This document shows positions 16,301-31,300 of a stretch of DNA of 64,000 bases, one piece after another. Numbering within the stretch: position 1 is the stretch's first letter; every line of letters starts with the position of its first letter. The DNA is from Rotaria sordida (Eukaryota; Rotifera; Eurotatoria; Philodinida; Philodinidae): assembly GCA_905250125.1 (NCBI GenBank), contig CAJNOL010001105.1, positions 16,822 to 80,821 of the forward strand, given 5' to 3'. The notes below the pieces were generated by a model. That model ran no database searches. It saw nothing but the letters and a program-made list of their open reading frames with translations, and was not told the origin of the DNA. A program made the translations under genes and the position numbers.

Positions 16301-19300
16301 TGATTGTAAACGACTAGTTGTTTTGCGACAGCTCCTACAACGTAGGTAGAATAGGTAAATATCACTAGTAGGACTCTACAAGTAAAATGTATGTTGTTCA
16401 CACTTCCTAAAGTTCCTTCTGCTCCAATAAGATTAAAAGCCTACTCGTAATACACTAACACATAACGCCTGTATCTTTCAAATCGATGAAATTTTCAATA
16501 CACAAAACAAGCCTAAATATATACATGTTTAACTTTCTATATTGATTGTTTAGTTTTAAATATAATCCATAGATAATTTTCAACTTTCCACTTGTTATCA
16601 AGAAATGTTGACAACTCATGAGAGAATCTCTCCAAATGCTAAATCATTTCTGAATCGAGACTATGTTCATTCGATGAATACTTGTGAGTATTGAAACATT
16701 CTAGAATGATTTGGTTTTTCAGACCTTGGTCCTTATGATATCGAACTTTTACTGAATTTTTCCAACAGAATCTCGTAATCTTCCTCAGGTCATGTTGAAA
16801 GTTGATTCTCGAGTTTTCACTTGGAACGTTTAAAATCAACTAGTTTCATTGAGAACATTATTTGTGAAAAGTTTCAGGTGAAGACTCAAAAATCAACTTT
16901 CAACGTGATCTGAAATCGACTACAAGATTTTCTTGAAAAAATTCATTTCTCAGAAATTGTACGAGTATAAAAGAGACTAGTTAAGCATAGATAATCAGCA
17001 TCAACTACGAAGCATATTTATACAAAATACGAAGTTATTACCTACAATAATTGTAGGGACTACTTCTGGCCCACTGTAAGGAAGAGGGAGTTGTGAAGCT
17101 TCCACTTCATATACTTCAACCCTCTTTTTAAATCATATTACACCAAAAAAAAAAACCTAAATAAAAATATTTACTTGAATAAGTCTTGAAACACGTTGTG
17201 TACGAAGTTGAATATCTTTTATTTGTGTTTGTTGTTGTGCAATGGAATATTCTTGTTCTAATGTTTTCGATTGAATAATAATATCATCAAATATTGATTC
17301 AATATTTGCTAACATAATTTGTACTTCCTAGAAAATGAAATAAATTATTAGTTTAGATTTCAAAAAGCAAAAAAAATGTTTTTTTTTGTCTCTTAAATAA
17401 TACTTGTAATGTCTGTTGAATTTGATATTCTTTCATAGATATTCTATTTGTTAATTGACTTTCACAATCATTTAAATCTTCAATAATTAGAAGAATTTTA
17501 TTTTGAAGAATATTTTGTTCATTAAGACCTTTTTGAAGATGATCAATAGATTTTTTAATATTTAATTCAATTTGAATAATTTGTTGTTTTATATCATTTA
17601 ATCGATTATTATATTGACGTATTAAACCAATATCTTGAAATTGTTCAATAGTTTTTTCTAATTCATTTTCAATATAATGAATTGTTTGTAAATAATTATT
17701 TGATAATTTTTCATATGTTTCAAATGTATCAATAGTTAATAATGAAGAAAATATTGGTTGACGATCAAATTCATTTTGTAAATTTTCAATTAAATTATCA
17801 ATTTTTATTTGTATTGATGTTGTTTCATTTTCTTTTTCAAGAATTGATTCAATTTCATCTTTTAATGAAAGAATATCTTGATGTAATTGTTCAATACGTT
17901 GTTTAATAAATTTTGATGTTATTACATTTGGTGGATGTTCAACAATTGTTAATTGTTCTTGAATTTGTATTCGATAAATATTTAATTGAACAAATTGACC
18001 GGTTGATGAACGTTGTTTAAGTTCAGGTGAAATTAATCGTGAACGATTATCAACATGTTGTAAAATATTAACAATACATTCATTAATTTGTTCATTTAAT
18101 TCATTATAATTTGTTATCATTTGATTTAATAATTTATATTCATTTATTAAACGATTTAAAATAATATATTCATTATTTGAAATTGATTGTAAATTTTCAA
18201 ATTTAATTTTTAATTGTTCAATTAAATTATTATCATTTATAATTTGATTGAAATTTTTTGTTAATTCTTTTAATTCAATTTGTATTTGTTCAATTTGTTG
18301 AAATAATTTAAATAAATTATCAAATGTTAATTCATTATCTAATTGTCTTTGATATGAAATTTTATTAAGATTTTCTTCATGTAAATTTAAATTATCTTCA
18401 ATAGATTTTATAATTAATTTTAAACGTTCAAATTTTAATTGATTTTCAATTAATTTTTCAATTTCTTGATTTATTTCATTTAATTTAAGACGATAATTTG
18501 TTTGTAATTGTAATAAATCATATTCAATATTTGTATCCAAAAAGAATAAATTATCATTAGATGTAAGAATTGAAAAACGTGTTGATTTTATTTGTAAAAG
18601 ATAATCAATATGATCTTGTAGAAGAATTAATTCATTTTGAATATCCTTTAAAAAAAAAAAAGAAATTTTTTTTTTTCATTTGCATTTTAATTAAATTAAA
18701 ATAAATACTTTTAATTGATCAAGATTATGATTATTTTGTTGATAGAATTCAAGTATATGATTAAATGATGAATATGTTGTATCAAAACGAAGTTTAAATT
18801 CAAACCATGCTTGTTGTTTTTCAATACATAATGAATGTATTGTTGTTAATTGATTTTCTAATGATTGTAATGTATCAAAAAGAAATTGATTTTCATCAAT
18901 TAATTTTTGTTGACCATCGAAACCTGTAGATTTTTGAATATGAATAAGAATTGGTTGGAATTCATCATAACGTTGTTTTAATTTTTCAACTTGTAAAACT
19001 TTAGACTAAATGAAAATTTAAATATAAGAAGAATATTGAAGTTTTTTTTTTTTTTTTCTTTGAAAGAAATACAAAATATTTAATATTTTCATCAATTAAT
19101 AATCGATTTCATAGTGATATAGCTTTGAAATAGAGAACTTTTTTCATGTTATGTACCTTGACTGAGAAAAATTGATTAACCCTTACTCTACTGTAATGCG
19201 CAGGGTAAGGTAGAGTAACATTGCAAATCTTTACTCGGAAATGTATGTTCGATTTGTAGTGTTGAAGTCTTTATTACGTCCTTCATATCAGGACCCATCA

Positions 19301-22300
19301 AAAGAATTCGTTCAAATCAATAGGCGTGTTCCACCAAAAATTTAACTCGATAATGGTACATTTAATTTTGATGCTTTCTGGAACTTAAGGGTTTTAGACC
19401 ATGTTCTTTCTTTTGTCTAGCGAACATTTTTGTCCAAAATGCTCTGAAGTAGGCTTTATAGAAAACCTTGGTTTTTGGACCAATGGGCACGAAAGTTTTT
19501 TTGTTTTGACAGTCTACAATGATAGAGCAACCAATTGTCCACAAAATGAGATATCTGCAAGCTCGCTACGATGTTTTTTGGTTGAGTTGTATCAATTTTA
19601 GTGAAGGGCCACAGCTGTTTTTTCTGCTATTTCCTGTGAGAAAAAACAAAAAAAATGGTTTTTGCCCTTCACTAGAATTAATGTAACTCGATCAAAAAAC
19701 GTCGCAGAGAGCTCGCAGACATCTTATTTTATGAAGAATTGGTTGCTCTCTCATTATAGACTGTCAAAACAAAAAAACTTTCGCAATTATTGTTTCAAAA
19801 ACCAAGGTTTTCTAGAAAACATATTTCCAAGCATTTTGGACAAAAAGATTCGCTAGACAAAAGAAAGAGTATGGTCTAAAACCCTTAAGTTCCAGATAGC
19901 GCTACATTCGGTCACGACTGAAAAAAGTTAGCATAGACCAACTTTCGAATGGAACACGCCTATTGTTGTTATTATATACGTTTTTATCGCTTGAGTCTTT
20001 GATTAGTATACTCTACAATAGATATGTCTGGTTTTTTTTTGTTCTTTTAATTACATTATCTAATGGCTTGTTTGATTCATGTAAATAAAGAACTCTAAAA
20101 TTTTTACCTCAATGAATTCTCTTGTTTTTTCAATTGTTGAAATAGGTTGTTTATCAAGATTACATAATTCTGTTGTAACATCTGCAATAAATGATCGAAG
20201 TGTTCGTGCACTTTCACCATAATTAAAATGTTCATTAAAAATTAAATTTGTATTAGCAACTTGTTCCTATTTTTTTTTCAAAGAAAATAACAATAATAAA
20301 AAGATTTTTATATTTTTGTTTTGTTTTTTTACTTTAAATTCACGAAACATATGTTCATGTTGAATTTTGATTCCATTTAATGCTTGAATATTTTCTGTTG
20401 ATGTTTCACATTCATTTGTAGCATCACGAATTAATTCTTTAATAAGATTTTCAACAAATTCAAGATCATTAAAAACTGTCTAGAAAAAAATTACATTCGA
20501 TTAAAATTTAAAATAAAATTTTTTCTTTTTTTTAAATACTCACCACTGCTAATTCTGCACGTATACGTTTATCAGAAACTGTATTTGGTATTTCAGTTTT
20601 TAAACGATTAAGATCATTTTCATATAAAATTAATTTTCGTTTTATTTGTCGAATATTATCATCAATTTTAACATTTATTGATAATGAAATATTAACACGT
20701 TCCTTTAAAAAAAAAAACAGAAAAGTTCAAATTTAAAAAGAAGATCTTTTTTTTTGTATTTTATATAAATACAAACCCGTAAATGATTAACTTTTTGTTC
20801 TAAATTTAAATGAATTTCTTTTAAATGATTATAACATTCTTGAAGATATTCTGTTGCTTTAATATCTGAAGATAATAAAAGATTATGATCAGATAATTTT
20901 TGTAAATCAATTATAATTGATCGTTGAATAGTTTGATATTCCTTAAAATAAGAAAAAATTATTAATTTAAGATTAAAAATATTTTTTTTTTTTTACATTT
21001 AAATATTGACGTGTTTGAGAAGTAAAATTATCTCCTGTAAGATTTAAACATTTTTCAATATCACATAATGTACTTGTAAGACGTTTTTCAAGACTATTAT
21101 TTTCATTTAATGAAATATTAAATCTTTGAACTAATTCTTCAAACTGTTGAATTGTTAACTTTAAAATGAAAATAAAGAATTTTGTCAAAATCAAAAAAAA
21201 AAGAATAAATAAATTTTACATTAAATTGTTCTTTAATTTTATTACGTATTTGAATTAATTGTTCAATTTGATGTCGTATTTGTGGTTCATTAGTAAGAAT
21301 AAGACTTAAATCTTTTGCTAATGAAAGATTATTTTCAATAGTTGAAATTAAAGAATTAAAAATTTGAATATGTTCAGTCTAATAAATAATAAAAATTGAT
21401 ATGCAAAAAAAAAAAAAAAAAACAAAAATCAAAGACAAAAAAATTTTACTTGTAATTTTTCAAGTTTATCATTCGATATTTGTGTAGAATCATTTTGAAT
21501 ATCAGTTAATGTTGAAAGAAAATTAAAACATTGTTTAAAATGTTTATCACAATTTTGAATAAAATTTTGAGTTTGATTACGAATTCTTTCTGAAATAAAA
21601 AAAAAAATATTAAATTTTGTATTATAATAAAAAATCGATTATTTGTTGTTTTTGTTATATTAACCTGTTTCTTCAAGTTTTTTATTTAAACGTTCACAAA
21701 GATCTTTCCATCGTATTTCATATTGTTCAATTCTATGATTTATATTTTCTTGATTTGATTGATCTAATGATTCTATTGTTTTTCTAGCTTCTTGAAAAAG
21801 ATTTTCAATATATTCTTGATTATTTAAATTTAATATTAAATTTTTCGAATATTCTTCTAATTGAAGTAATGTATGATATTGTATTGTTTGTTCAAAATCT
21901 TTAGTTATTTTTGTTAAAATATGTTCGAATTTTTGTTGAATTTCAATCCATTGTTTTAATGAATTATATTCAGATCGACATTTACTTTCAAGTATCTTTA
22001 TATTAAAGAAATTTTCAAATAGAAAAGATAAGAAATGATTTAGTTCAACTTACTTGAGCTTCATTATTTAATTGTTCTTGTTTTGTTGCAATTTGTTCAA
22101 AATCATTTATAAATTCAGATATTTTCGGTTGTAAATGATCAATCATATCGGATAATTCACGAAGATGAACATCATTTTCACTTAAAACTTCTAATTCAGT
22201 CTATAGATACAAAGAAAACAAAAATCACTATTAATTGTTTTAATTAGAAATTTTGATTTCTTCTACAATTTATTAAGTTGTTTACCTCAAACAAGACTAG

Positions 22301-25300
22301 ATTGTCTAAGGCAAATAAATTAAACAAAAAAAAAAAAAAAAACTAAGTTATATGAAATAACATGTGTATCATAAGTAGTTTTCAAGGTCATGATTCTTAA
22401 ATCTAACAGAATTATCGAATCCTCTTTGATTTGAAAATTAATTCAAAATTTGAAAAGTTTGATTTCGGTACATGTTTAATTAAATATTAGATTGATAATA
22501 TTTAAAAAATCAACAAGTCTTATAAAACAATTTACTATTAATGAAAGAGTCAATTTATTTTAATCCAAAGCAATTCGATAAGATTTTCTTTACATTGTTA
22601 GAAAGTAAAAGAGAAAATAAAACTAATGGCGGAATCACTCTCGAACTAATATCCACCGTTTGAAATCACATTGGATCTATAAGGAGGCCTTAATGAGATT
22701 GGCAAAAGTCTAAAAGAATTTGCCTTCATAGACCTTGACAACCGAGTTATGATCATTTTATTGAATTTTTGACCTAGCTCAAGGTATATACTAAAAAAAT
22801 CAGAATTTCGACGTGAAATTTTGCTCATAGATACGTTAAATGATTCGTAGAATATCCTGAAAGTTTCTGTCGAAAATAAGGTCCGTCTATATCTGAAATG
22901 CACATCTACTTAGCACAAATACTTCTGGACTGAAATACAGATTTGTTTGTCATAGAATCATTTTAGGAGAAAAATAAAAAATATATTTGAAATTAGCATG
23001 AAAAACTGTATTGAATGATGTACAATTTGTTAACTTTTATAATAAAAAAATTTTTCATAGGAATTTAGAGTAAGAATCGCTCTCAGAGGTTTTCCGTCGT
23101 AAGTGTATCACTGTATGTCCTTGTAAATAATCGCACTATTCTGTAAAATAGAACAGGACAAAAAAATAAATAAATGTTGTTCTCAATAGATGTATCATTT
23201 GATATTATCTACCTGTATACGAATTAATTGTTCTTGTTTTTCATCTGTATTAATTGTTGATATTGAATCATTAATTTGTTTTAATTTTTGTTCAATATTT
23301 ATATGTGAATCATTGATTTTAGTTTTTAATCGTTTAATATCATTTATTCGTTGTAATAAATTATCTAATTGATTTTCAATTGTATTTGTTTGTTGAATTA
23401 TATTTTTTTGTCGATTTTGTATTATTAAACAAGTTTGACTAATTTAAAGAAGAGAAAAAAAAATAAAAAAATAATTCATGTTTTGTTTTTTTTTTACCGA
23501 AAAAAATTTGCATTTTCAACTGAATCTAATAAAGATTCAGTAACTTCATTTAATAAATTTGCTTGTCGTTGAACGACTGATTGATTATTAATTAATGATT
23601 GTAAAACATTTGATGTTGTTTGAATTGTTTCAATTGATAAAGATGTATTATTATTCCATATATCAATATCATTAATAATTTTATTTAATATTAATTCACA
23701 TTCATTAAGTAATTCATTATAATTATTAATTTGTTGTAAATATAAAGAATATTTTGTTTGACCATCAGTTGCTTTACGTAAAAGATCTTTTAATAAAATT
23801 TTTAATCGTTGTATAAATATTTGTAATTGTTGTAAATGTTCTAATAGATCAGTTTCTTGTGTTCGTTGAGATAGATCAATTGCAAAACGATTTAAACTAT
23901 TTAATTTACTTTCAATTAAATCCAAATCATTTTTCATATTCTACAATATAAAAATAAAAAAAAAAAATTTTTGTGTTTTTTTTTCTTTACTCGTAATGTA
24001 TCAACAGGTGTTTGTCCATCATTTTGAATTCGAATATTTATCATTTTTAATGATGATTCGAAATTATTAAGTTCATATGATAATTGTTCACTTTCTTTTA
24101 TAAATGTTAACCAATCTGTAATACAATTTTGTAATTGTTGTTCGATCTAAATCAACATACAAAAAAGAAAATGTAAGAAAAATTATACATTGTCTTTTTT
24201 TTTTTTTTTTTGTTTGTTTTTTGTGATGCATACCTTGAGAATAGTTGTATTAATTTGATGTGATTTAGTTTGTACACGTTCCCATTCACGACGTACAGAT
24301 TGTTTACCATTTTGGCCAACTAACGTAAGTACTTGACTTGTCATTTGTTCGGTGTCTTGTAATGCAGACGTCAATTCTCGATAGTTATTTTTAATGTCCT
24401 TTAAAAAAGAAAAAATTCAATAGTTGTTACATATAGAATAAATATATAGGGTGTACCAAAATTATAAGACCTCCCTTTTATTTTTGAAGTTTTTCCACAA
24501 AAACGGGCAGCTAGGTAAAATCTAAATAGTGATTTGGATAGCCCTTGAAAATCTCTATCGAATACAGTATGAGCCAGAATTTCTAAAGAAACTTAGTGAG
24601 GAGAGTTTTCCAGAAAACTGTTTCACCTAAAAATCGAGTTTTTGAGAGTTTTGACAAAAATATTTTTAAATATAGTCATCTGAAAGAGCAAAAAATTCTG
24701 AGCAAAATGAGTGGTCACCCAGCTCTCCACGATGTTTCCTCGCAGAGTTATAAGCACCAGAAAAATGGAAAAAAAATATTTTTTAGCGGTTTTTTGATTA
24801 ATTCTGCAATTTTTCCCATTTTTCTGGTGCTTATAACTCTGCGAGGAAACATCGTGGAGAGCTGGCCAACCACTCATTTTGCTCAGAAGCTTTTGCTCTT
24901 TCAGATGACTATATTTAAAAACGTTTTTGTCAAAACTCTCAAAAATTCGATTTTTAGGTGAAACGGTTTTCTGGAAAACTCTCCTCACTAAGTTTCTTTA
25001 GAAATTCTGGCTCATACTGTATTCGATAGAGATTTTCAAGGGCTATCCAAATCACTATTTAGATTTTACCTAGCTGCCCGTTTTTGTGGAAAAACTTCAA
25101 AAATAAAAGGGAGGTCTTATAATTTTGGTGCACCCTGTAGAATAAAAATAACTAACTATTAATTTTTTTAATTTATCTTCAAGTATTTCTTTATCACCAT
25201 AGGTATCTAAAATTGGTGAAAGTTGATTTTGAATTGTTTGAAGAGATTGTTGTAATAATGAACAATCATTAGTAAATTTTTGAAGTATTTGATAACGACG

Positions 25301-28300
25301 TTCACTTTCATCAAGATGAATCTAATTTATATAGAGAAATAAAATCAAAATTTATTGATTTTTATATAAATTCTTTACCGTAAGATCTCGACGTAAATGA
25401 TCAAATTGACTAATTAAACGTTTAGCATTACTTACTAATTGTAAATCATTTAATTCATTAGCTTCATTGGAAATTATTTGTAAATGATTTTGTTTTGGTT
25501 CGATATCTTGAATTGTTAACTATAAAAACAAAGTACAAATTTTCTAAAATTTAATCCATTTTTTTTTTTTTTGTTACTCTTTTTCTTTGACATTCATCTT
25601 TATATTCATATTGATCATCTTTAATAATTTCTTCAATATCTGGTAATTTTATTGTTACAATTATTAATTCATATTCATGTTCAATATCATTTAATTGTTT
25701 ATTTAATGTTTGTAAACGTTGTTGTTTTGATTCAATTGTTTGTTTTGATGAACGTAATGTTTGTACAAGACGATTAAATTCATCTTTTGTTTGTTGTAAC
25801 ATTGCTTTCATTGTATGATTATGTACTGATGATGATAATAATAATGAATTATTATTATTACTATTCGATGTTGTTGTTGATATTGATGAATGATGTGTAC
25901 GTAATTGTGTATCAATTGTATTATAAGATGATGTCATAAAATCTAATCTATCACGTAATGAATCACATTCAGATAAAAGTGCACTTAATTCTGCAACACC
26001 ACTATCTAATTCCAAACTACTTTGATATTTTTCATGAAGACTTTCAATAGATTTTCGTACATCATTATATGTTTCATCAAATGTTGTTTGTTTATGAATA
26101 ATTTCATCACAAGATAGAAGAAGATGCTAGGAAGAAGAAATAATAAGATTATTTAATATTTCAATATGAAGATAAAAAGAAATCTTTTTATACAATTATG
26201 CTATCGAAGTATCTCTTTTTTTGTTGATGAAAGAATATGATTATATTTTAAAATATATGGTTTCATGCCTTAGTATTGATGTCAATCATTAGAAAACCAT
26301 GGCTATGAGTGAAATCATATGAAATAAAACTTCCGAGAATATCCTATAAAATAGCTTGAATCATTGAAGAATTATTTCAATTTTATTTCACGGATCATTT
26401 TTGGAATATTCGGTATATAGATTTAAAAAATACGATATGATATAAAAGTAATGGAGCAAATGTCAGTCGATATTTCTGTTGAATAATAAAGTACTGAGAG
26501 AAAACATTTTGGTGATCAGAAAATTGAGAATTTCTTCCTTTTTTTTTTGCATTGAATAAAACTTATTTTTAGCAAATATTTATAATATGAAAGGCGAGCG
26601 CTCTTAAAAGAACACTACAAAATGTTGATCTTATATCTTTTTCGATAAGCATGTCCAGAAACAATAACTTTTTATCAACTCCTATTTCAAACTGTATTAA
26701 ATTGTATGTTTGCCACACATGTATAAGTAAAAAAAATCTATATACTCGTAATATAATTGCGCAATTTTTCTATAATAGGTTCATCAAAAGAATTTCTTAG
26801 ATGACACTCACTTATAATGAAATATTGTTTTAGAAGATCGTTTTGATTAGTTCATAAAAACTCAACAAAGTAATGTTTTACGACGAATTTAGAAACACAA
26901 AATTAACTATGATCTGTAAGATTTTTTTTTTCATGAACCAGTATAAAAATTGTAACCAACACGAGTTTATCAGAGAGACTCAAGGGCTGTTATTTTGCAT
27001 TATTTTGAAAAGTATGGATCCATTTTAGGCGTACTTTAAGTTATATACTATTCGAAAGAGGAAATAATATTTCACCTTTCTTACAACATTTTTTGTTTTT
27101 GATTAAAGAGAAATAAGAGCTAACATTGATCCTTTTAACTTTTGTATTATATATTATGAACAAAAAATATTTAACACACACACTTACTTGAATATTTTTA
27201 ACAAGTTCATCACATTTTTGTTTTGTTTCATTGACTATCATTACCATTTGACCATCATCAATATGATTGTTAGTAAGACGTTCATTGATTTGAATTAATC
27301 GACTACTACATTCGAAACATTCTTGTTGTAAATGCTAAAACATAGATTAGTTTAATTATTGATTTAAAAAAATATATATATTAAATTACTTTAAGTTCTT
27401 CTTTTTGTAATAATTTTTCTTCAATTGAATGTTTTAACATAAATCCATCAATTGTTTGTTCAATTGTTATTAATGATTGTTGAATATTTTGTATTGATTC
27501 TTTTTGTTCAATAATTAATTCTTGTATATGATGACATTCAGTTTCTATTTGAATTAAATTTATTGAACAACGTTCAGCATCATTCTATGAAATCGAGTTT
27601 TTGTAAATATTTCTATAAAACTTTAAACTTACAAACATTTGATCAATTTTATCCATTAATATTTTAATTAATTCTTTTGAAAGACATTCGTCAGATAATT
27701 TTGTTTTGAGATCTTTTGCTTTGATTACTAAATCATTTAAACGATTTCGATGATCCTTTAAAAAAAAAAAAAAGAAAAGTATTTTTGAAAATAAAAAAAA
27801 ATTTATTAATTTTATTTTGTAAAACAAACTTCAAATGCAGTTGTTATACGTTTAATATAAATTTCATTTTTTGATTTTTCATTATGAAATGTTTGTAAAC
27901 GTATTGAACAAGTATCAATTAAATTTTGTAATGTTTGTTGACAAGAAATAATTTCATTTGAATATTTTTCAATTTGATTTAATTCATTAATTTTTTTCTA
28001 AAAAGAAAAAAAACTTTTATTTTTAAAATAAAAGTTTTCTTTTTGTTTTATTCTTTACTTGAGTTATTGTTTTCAATTGTTCATGAAATGATGACAAATG
28101 TTGTGCACGTTCAATAACAGTTGTATCTGTTGATGATGATGGAGATAATAAATGTAAATGAAATTTTTCTACACTTGTTAATGTATTTGTCATATGTTGA
28201 AGACGTTGTCGAACTAAATCAGTTGCTGTATAATCATGTAAAAATTGTTGATCAAATATTTGTAATTGTTGTTGAATATTATTTAATGTTTGTTCAATTG

Positions 28301-31300
28301 TTGCTTGTTCATTTAAAACTAAACGTTGTTCTTCATCTTGTTGAGCTAATTTTTCCTAAGAGACAAAAAAAAAAACAAATTGATTATTTTGAGAAGAACA
28401 TTAAAAAAGAAATGTTTATAATTAAATAAATATACTTCAAATGATTGAATATCATTATTTAAACTTCTCCATTTTGTTTGAACTTGTTTTAATTTAAATT
28501 TAAGATGTTCACTACCTTCAATAGAAGTTTCAGATATAATTTGTTCATTAATATAGGATATTCGACGAATTTCTTCTTCGAAATCATCTCGTTCAGTTTT
28601 AAAATTCTATAAGAAAAAAACAAAATTATTTCCAGTGAATTTTTAATGCATAGAAATAATTACTTTAAGTTGAAATAAAACATCACCATAATTTTCTTGT
28701 TGTCGAAGATGATGAAATGTTGTTTGAAGTGTTGATAATGTTTCAAATAGATTATGTAAACGAAGATCATAATCAGCATGATGATGTCCAGCACGATTTA
28801 ATGTTTCATAACGATACTAAAATAAAATGAAAATTAATTAATTAATTAATTAATTAACGAATATTAATTTAGAAGAAATTACTTGAATTTGTTGTTTAAC
28901 TGTTGAAAATGTTTGATCAAGATCATCAAGATTAGCTTGAAGTGGAGCATCGTCAAGAATTTTAAATAGATTATCAGATCGTTGTTTCATTTGTTCACGA
29001 TAAGCTTCTTGAATAGCAAAATCATCCAATTTTTCCTAAACAAAAAATAATTTTATTAAAAAGATATTTTCAATAGTCCATGACACTATTCGATAATTGT
29101 TTTAACACTAGTCCAGAAAAAGAACTAAAGAGTGGATAAATGATAAGAAGTATAAAATGAGCTTTTACAGAATTAGCATAACATGCTGAGGCTTAGCACA
29201 GCAAACAAAGCAGAAGTGACGTCAAGAACGACGATAGTCGTTAGATAGCGGCGGAGGGGATCGTCACCTAAAGTCTTCTCGGTTCGTAGCGCGGTCACTG
29301 CGTTCCTTCGTTATTCGACAAGCGCGGATAATGCACATCTCTATTAGAGTCTGTCCGATGCAAACTTTTAGGATTTGTACTCGATTTACTGAACTTTTTT
29401 TCTGACTGGGACTTTACTCCAGATACTCTCATTGAAGTTTTTTTTTCATTCTGAATCTGATTGTCGGTCCGAAGATAGAGGTTTTTTGAAAGTGGTTTGT
29501 ATTCAGTAACTAGCATGGCCTAACATTTCTTGAGCAATCTTAATGTTGATCCTATAATAGTCAAGTTATTATTGACGCATGTTTTCAGAGTAGCGCCCGT
29601 CGGTCCCTCCTGTATCCTTATTCGGTCAGCATGGAGTTTTCTGACTCGGATTCGAATTCGAGACCTACCCGATGGACTCCAACAAGATGTTCAAGTGAAC
29701 CGATGATCCTGTCACAAGCAATATAGGTCGTTTGTTTATCATGGTTTTTTTTTAACTTTCAATAAAAAGACTTCGGTTTTTGAACAGAAAATATACATAT
29801 CAAAATCGACAGTGGAATATCTTTGCCACTGAAACATGAGAAATGATCTTCTTTTTAATCATTTTTTTGGTACGTTACTATTCGTATTTTCTTATCAGTT
29901 ATAATTATCTTATATAAATAGTTAACTAATTCTTGTTGTTTTCTGATTCATATTTATATTATGACAATATTATAAGACTTGATACATTCTCTTCAACTAA
30001 TTAGTTCATAAAATTCATTTAAAAACATTCTTTCTAGAAAAATGAATTTGTCTTATTATTCTAAACGTTAATGTTTTCTCATTTGTCTATTCTCGACAGA
30101 TACATATTATATTAAAAGTTATTAAATGTTTTGTAAAATTATATCGTTTAGATTGTTATAAATCGATTGATCAGTAATTAGAAAATTAAGAAATAAGTTT
30201 CAACAGATTTACCATCCATCACGTGACTCGATAAGATAATTTGAACGTCAAAAACATCAATAGATTTTAGTTGTTTTCATAGTTCTAACTCGCAAAATAT
30301 CGATTGATCTGTCTAATAAAACATTTTATGAATTCTTCAAAGACTTACAAGCATTCGTTTTGCAGCATCATTTTTTTCTTCTGCTGTATTAAGATTAATA
30401 ATTAAATATTTATTTAATTGTTGATCTGTTAATTTTAACCAATCATTCATTTGTTTAATATCAGTTATTAATTGTTCACATTCAAATTTAATTGTTGTTA
30501 TAAATGTAAATGTTTGCATAGCTTTTTCTTGTAATAAAGATGAATTTTGTTCAAGATGATTGAAACGTTTTTGTACTGATTCTTCTAATGAACTTTTTAA
30601 ACCAGCTTCATATATTTTACTACGTATATTGACAAGTTGTTTATCAAATTCTTTTATTAATTGAAATAATTGCTAAGAAAAAAAAAAAAAAAGAAACTCA
30701 AATATAAAAAAAATGAAAATATGTTTTTTTTCAAATATCATTTTACTTGATGTTTATCAAGTTTAATTTCTAATTCTCTTCGATTATCTTTTTCTATACT
30801 TTCAAATGATTCATAATGTGTTGTTAAATAATTTAAATGTCGATCTAATTCAACTAAATAAACATCTAGTTCTTGTTGACGTGTATAGAATAGTTCATTT
30901 TCATTGATAAATGTCTAGTAAAATTTTATAATTATATAAGATAAAATAAAAAAGAAAAAACTTTTTTTATTTTACTTCAAGTTCTTTTCGTGCTATTTGA
31001 AAACGATTTGTCATTGATTCAAATGAACGCATCAATTCAGTTGTACAATGACTTAAAAATGAATCAACTGTACGTAAACGTTTTGACTTAATATCAAATT
31101 GATCTAATTGATTCTAAAAAGTAAAACAAAGTTGTTAGAACAATTCCATGAGATTTAAATGTGAAGTACGATCGAGATTTTGTCATTGAAAAAGAAGAAA
31201 TTCACCAATATAGATTCTAGTTACTAAGATACAAAAAACTGAAATATCTCTGTTTCGATTCGCTCGACCAGGTTGATTTTTTGGTGAGTTTATTCAAAGC

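Noticed and set aside
24596-24988. Two nearly identical 121-codon frames on opposite strands
   Set aside because: They arise because the DNA is a perfect palindrome (element A). There is no domain, and both are inside a transposon-like hairpin.
28121-28429. Plus-strand 102-codon frame
   Set aside because: It is antisense to intact nesprin rod exons, and its Val/Leu/His-rich composition is that of a shadow frame.
29640-29690. Possible tRNA T-arm (ATTCGAATTCGAGACC)
   Set aside because: The fit to the B box is imperfect and no cloverleaf can be built around it.
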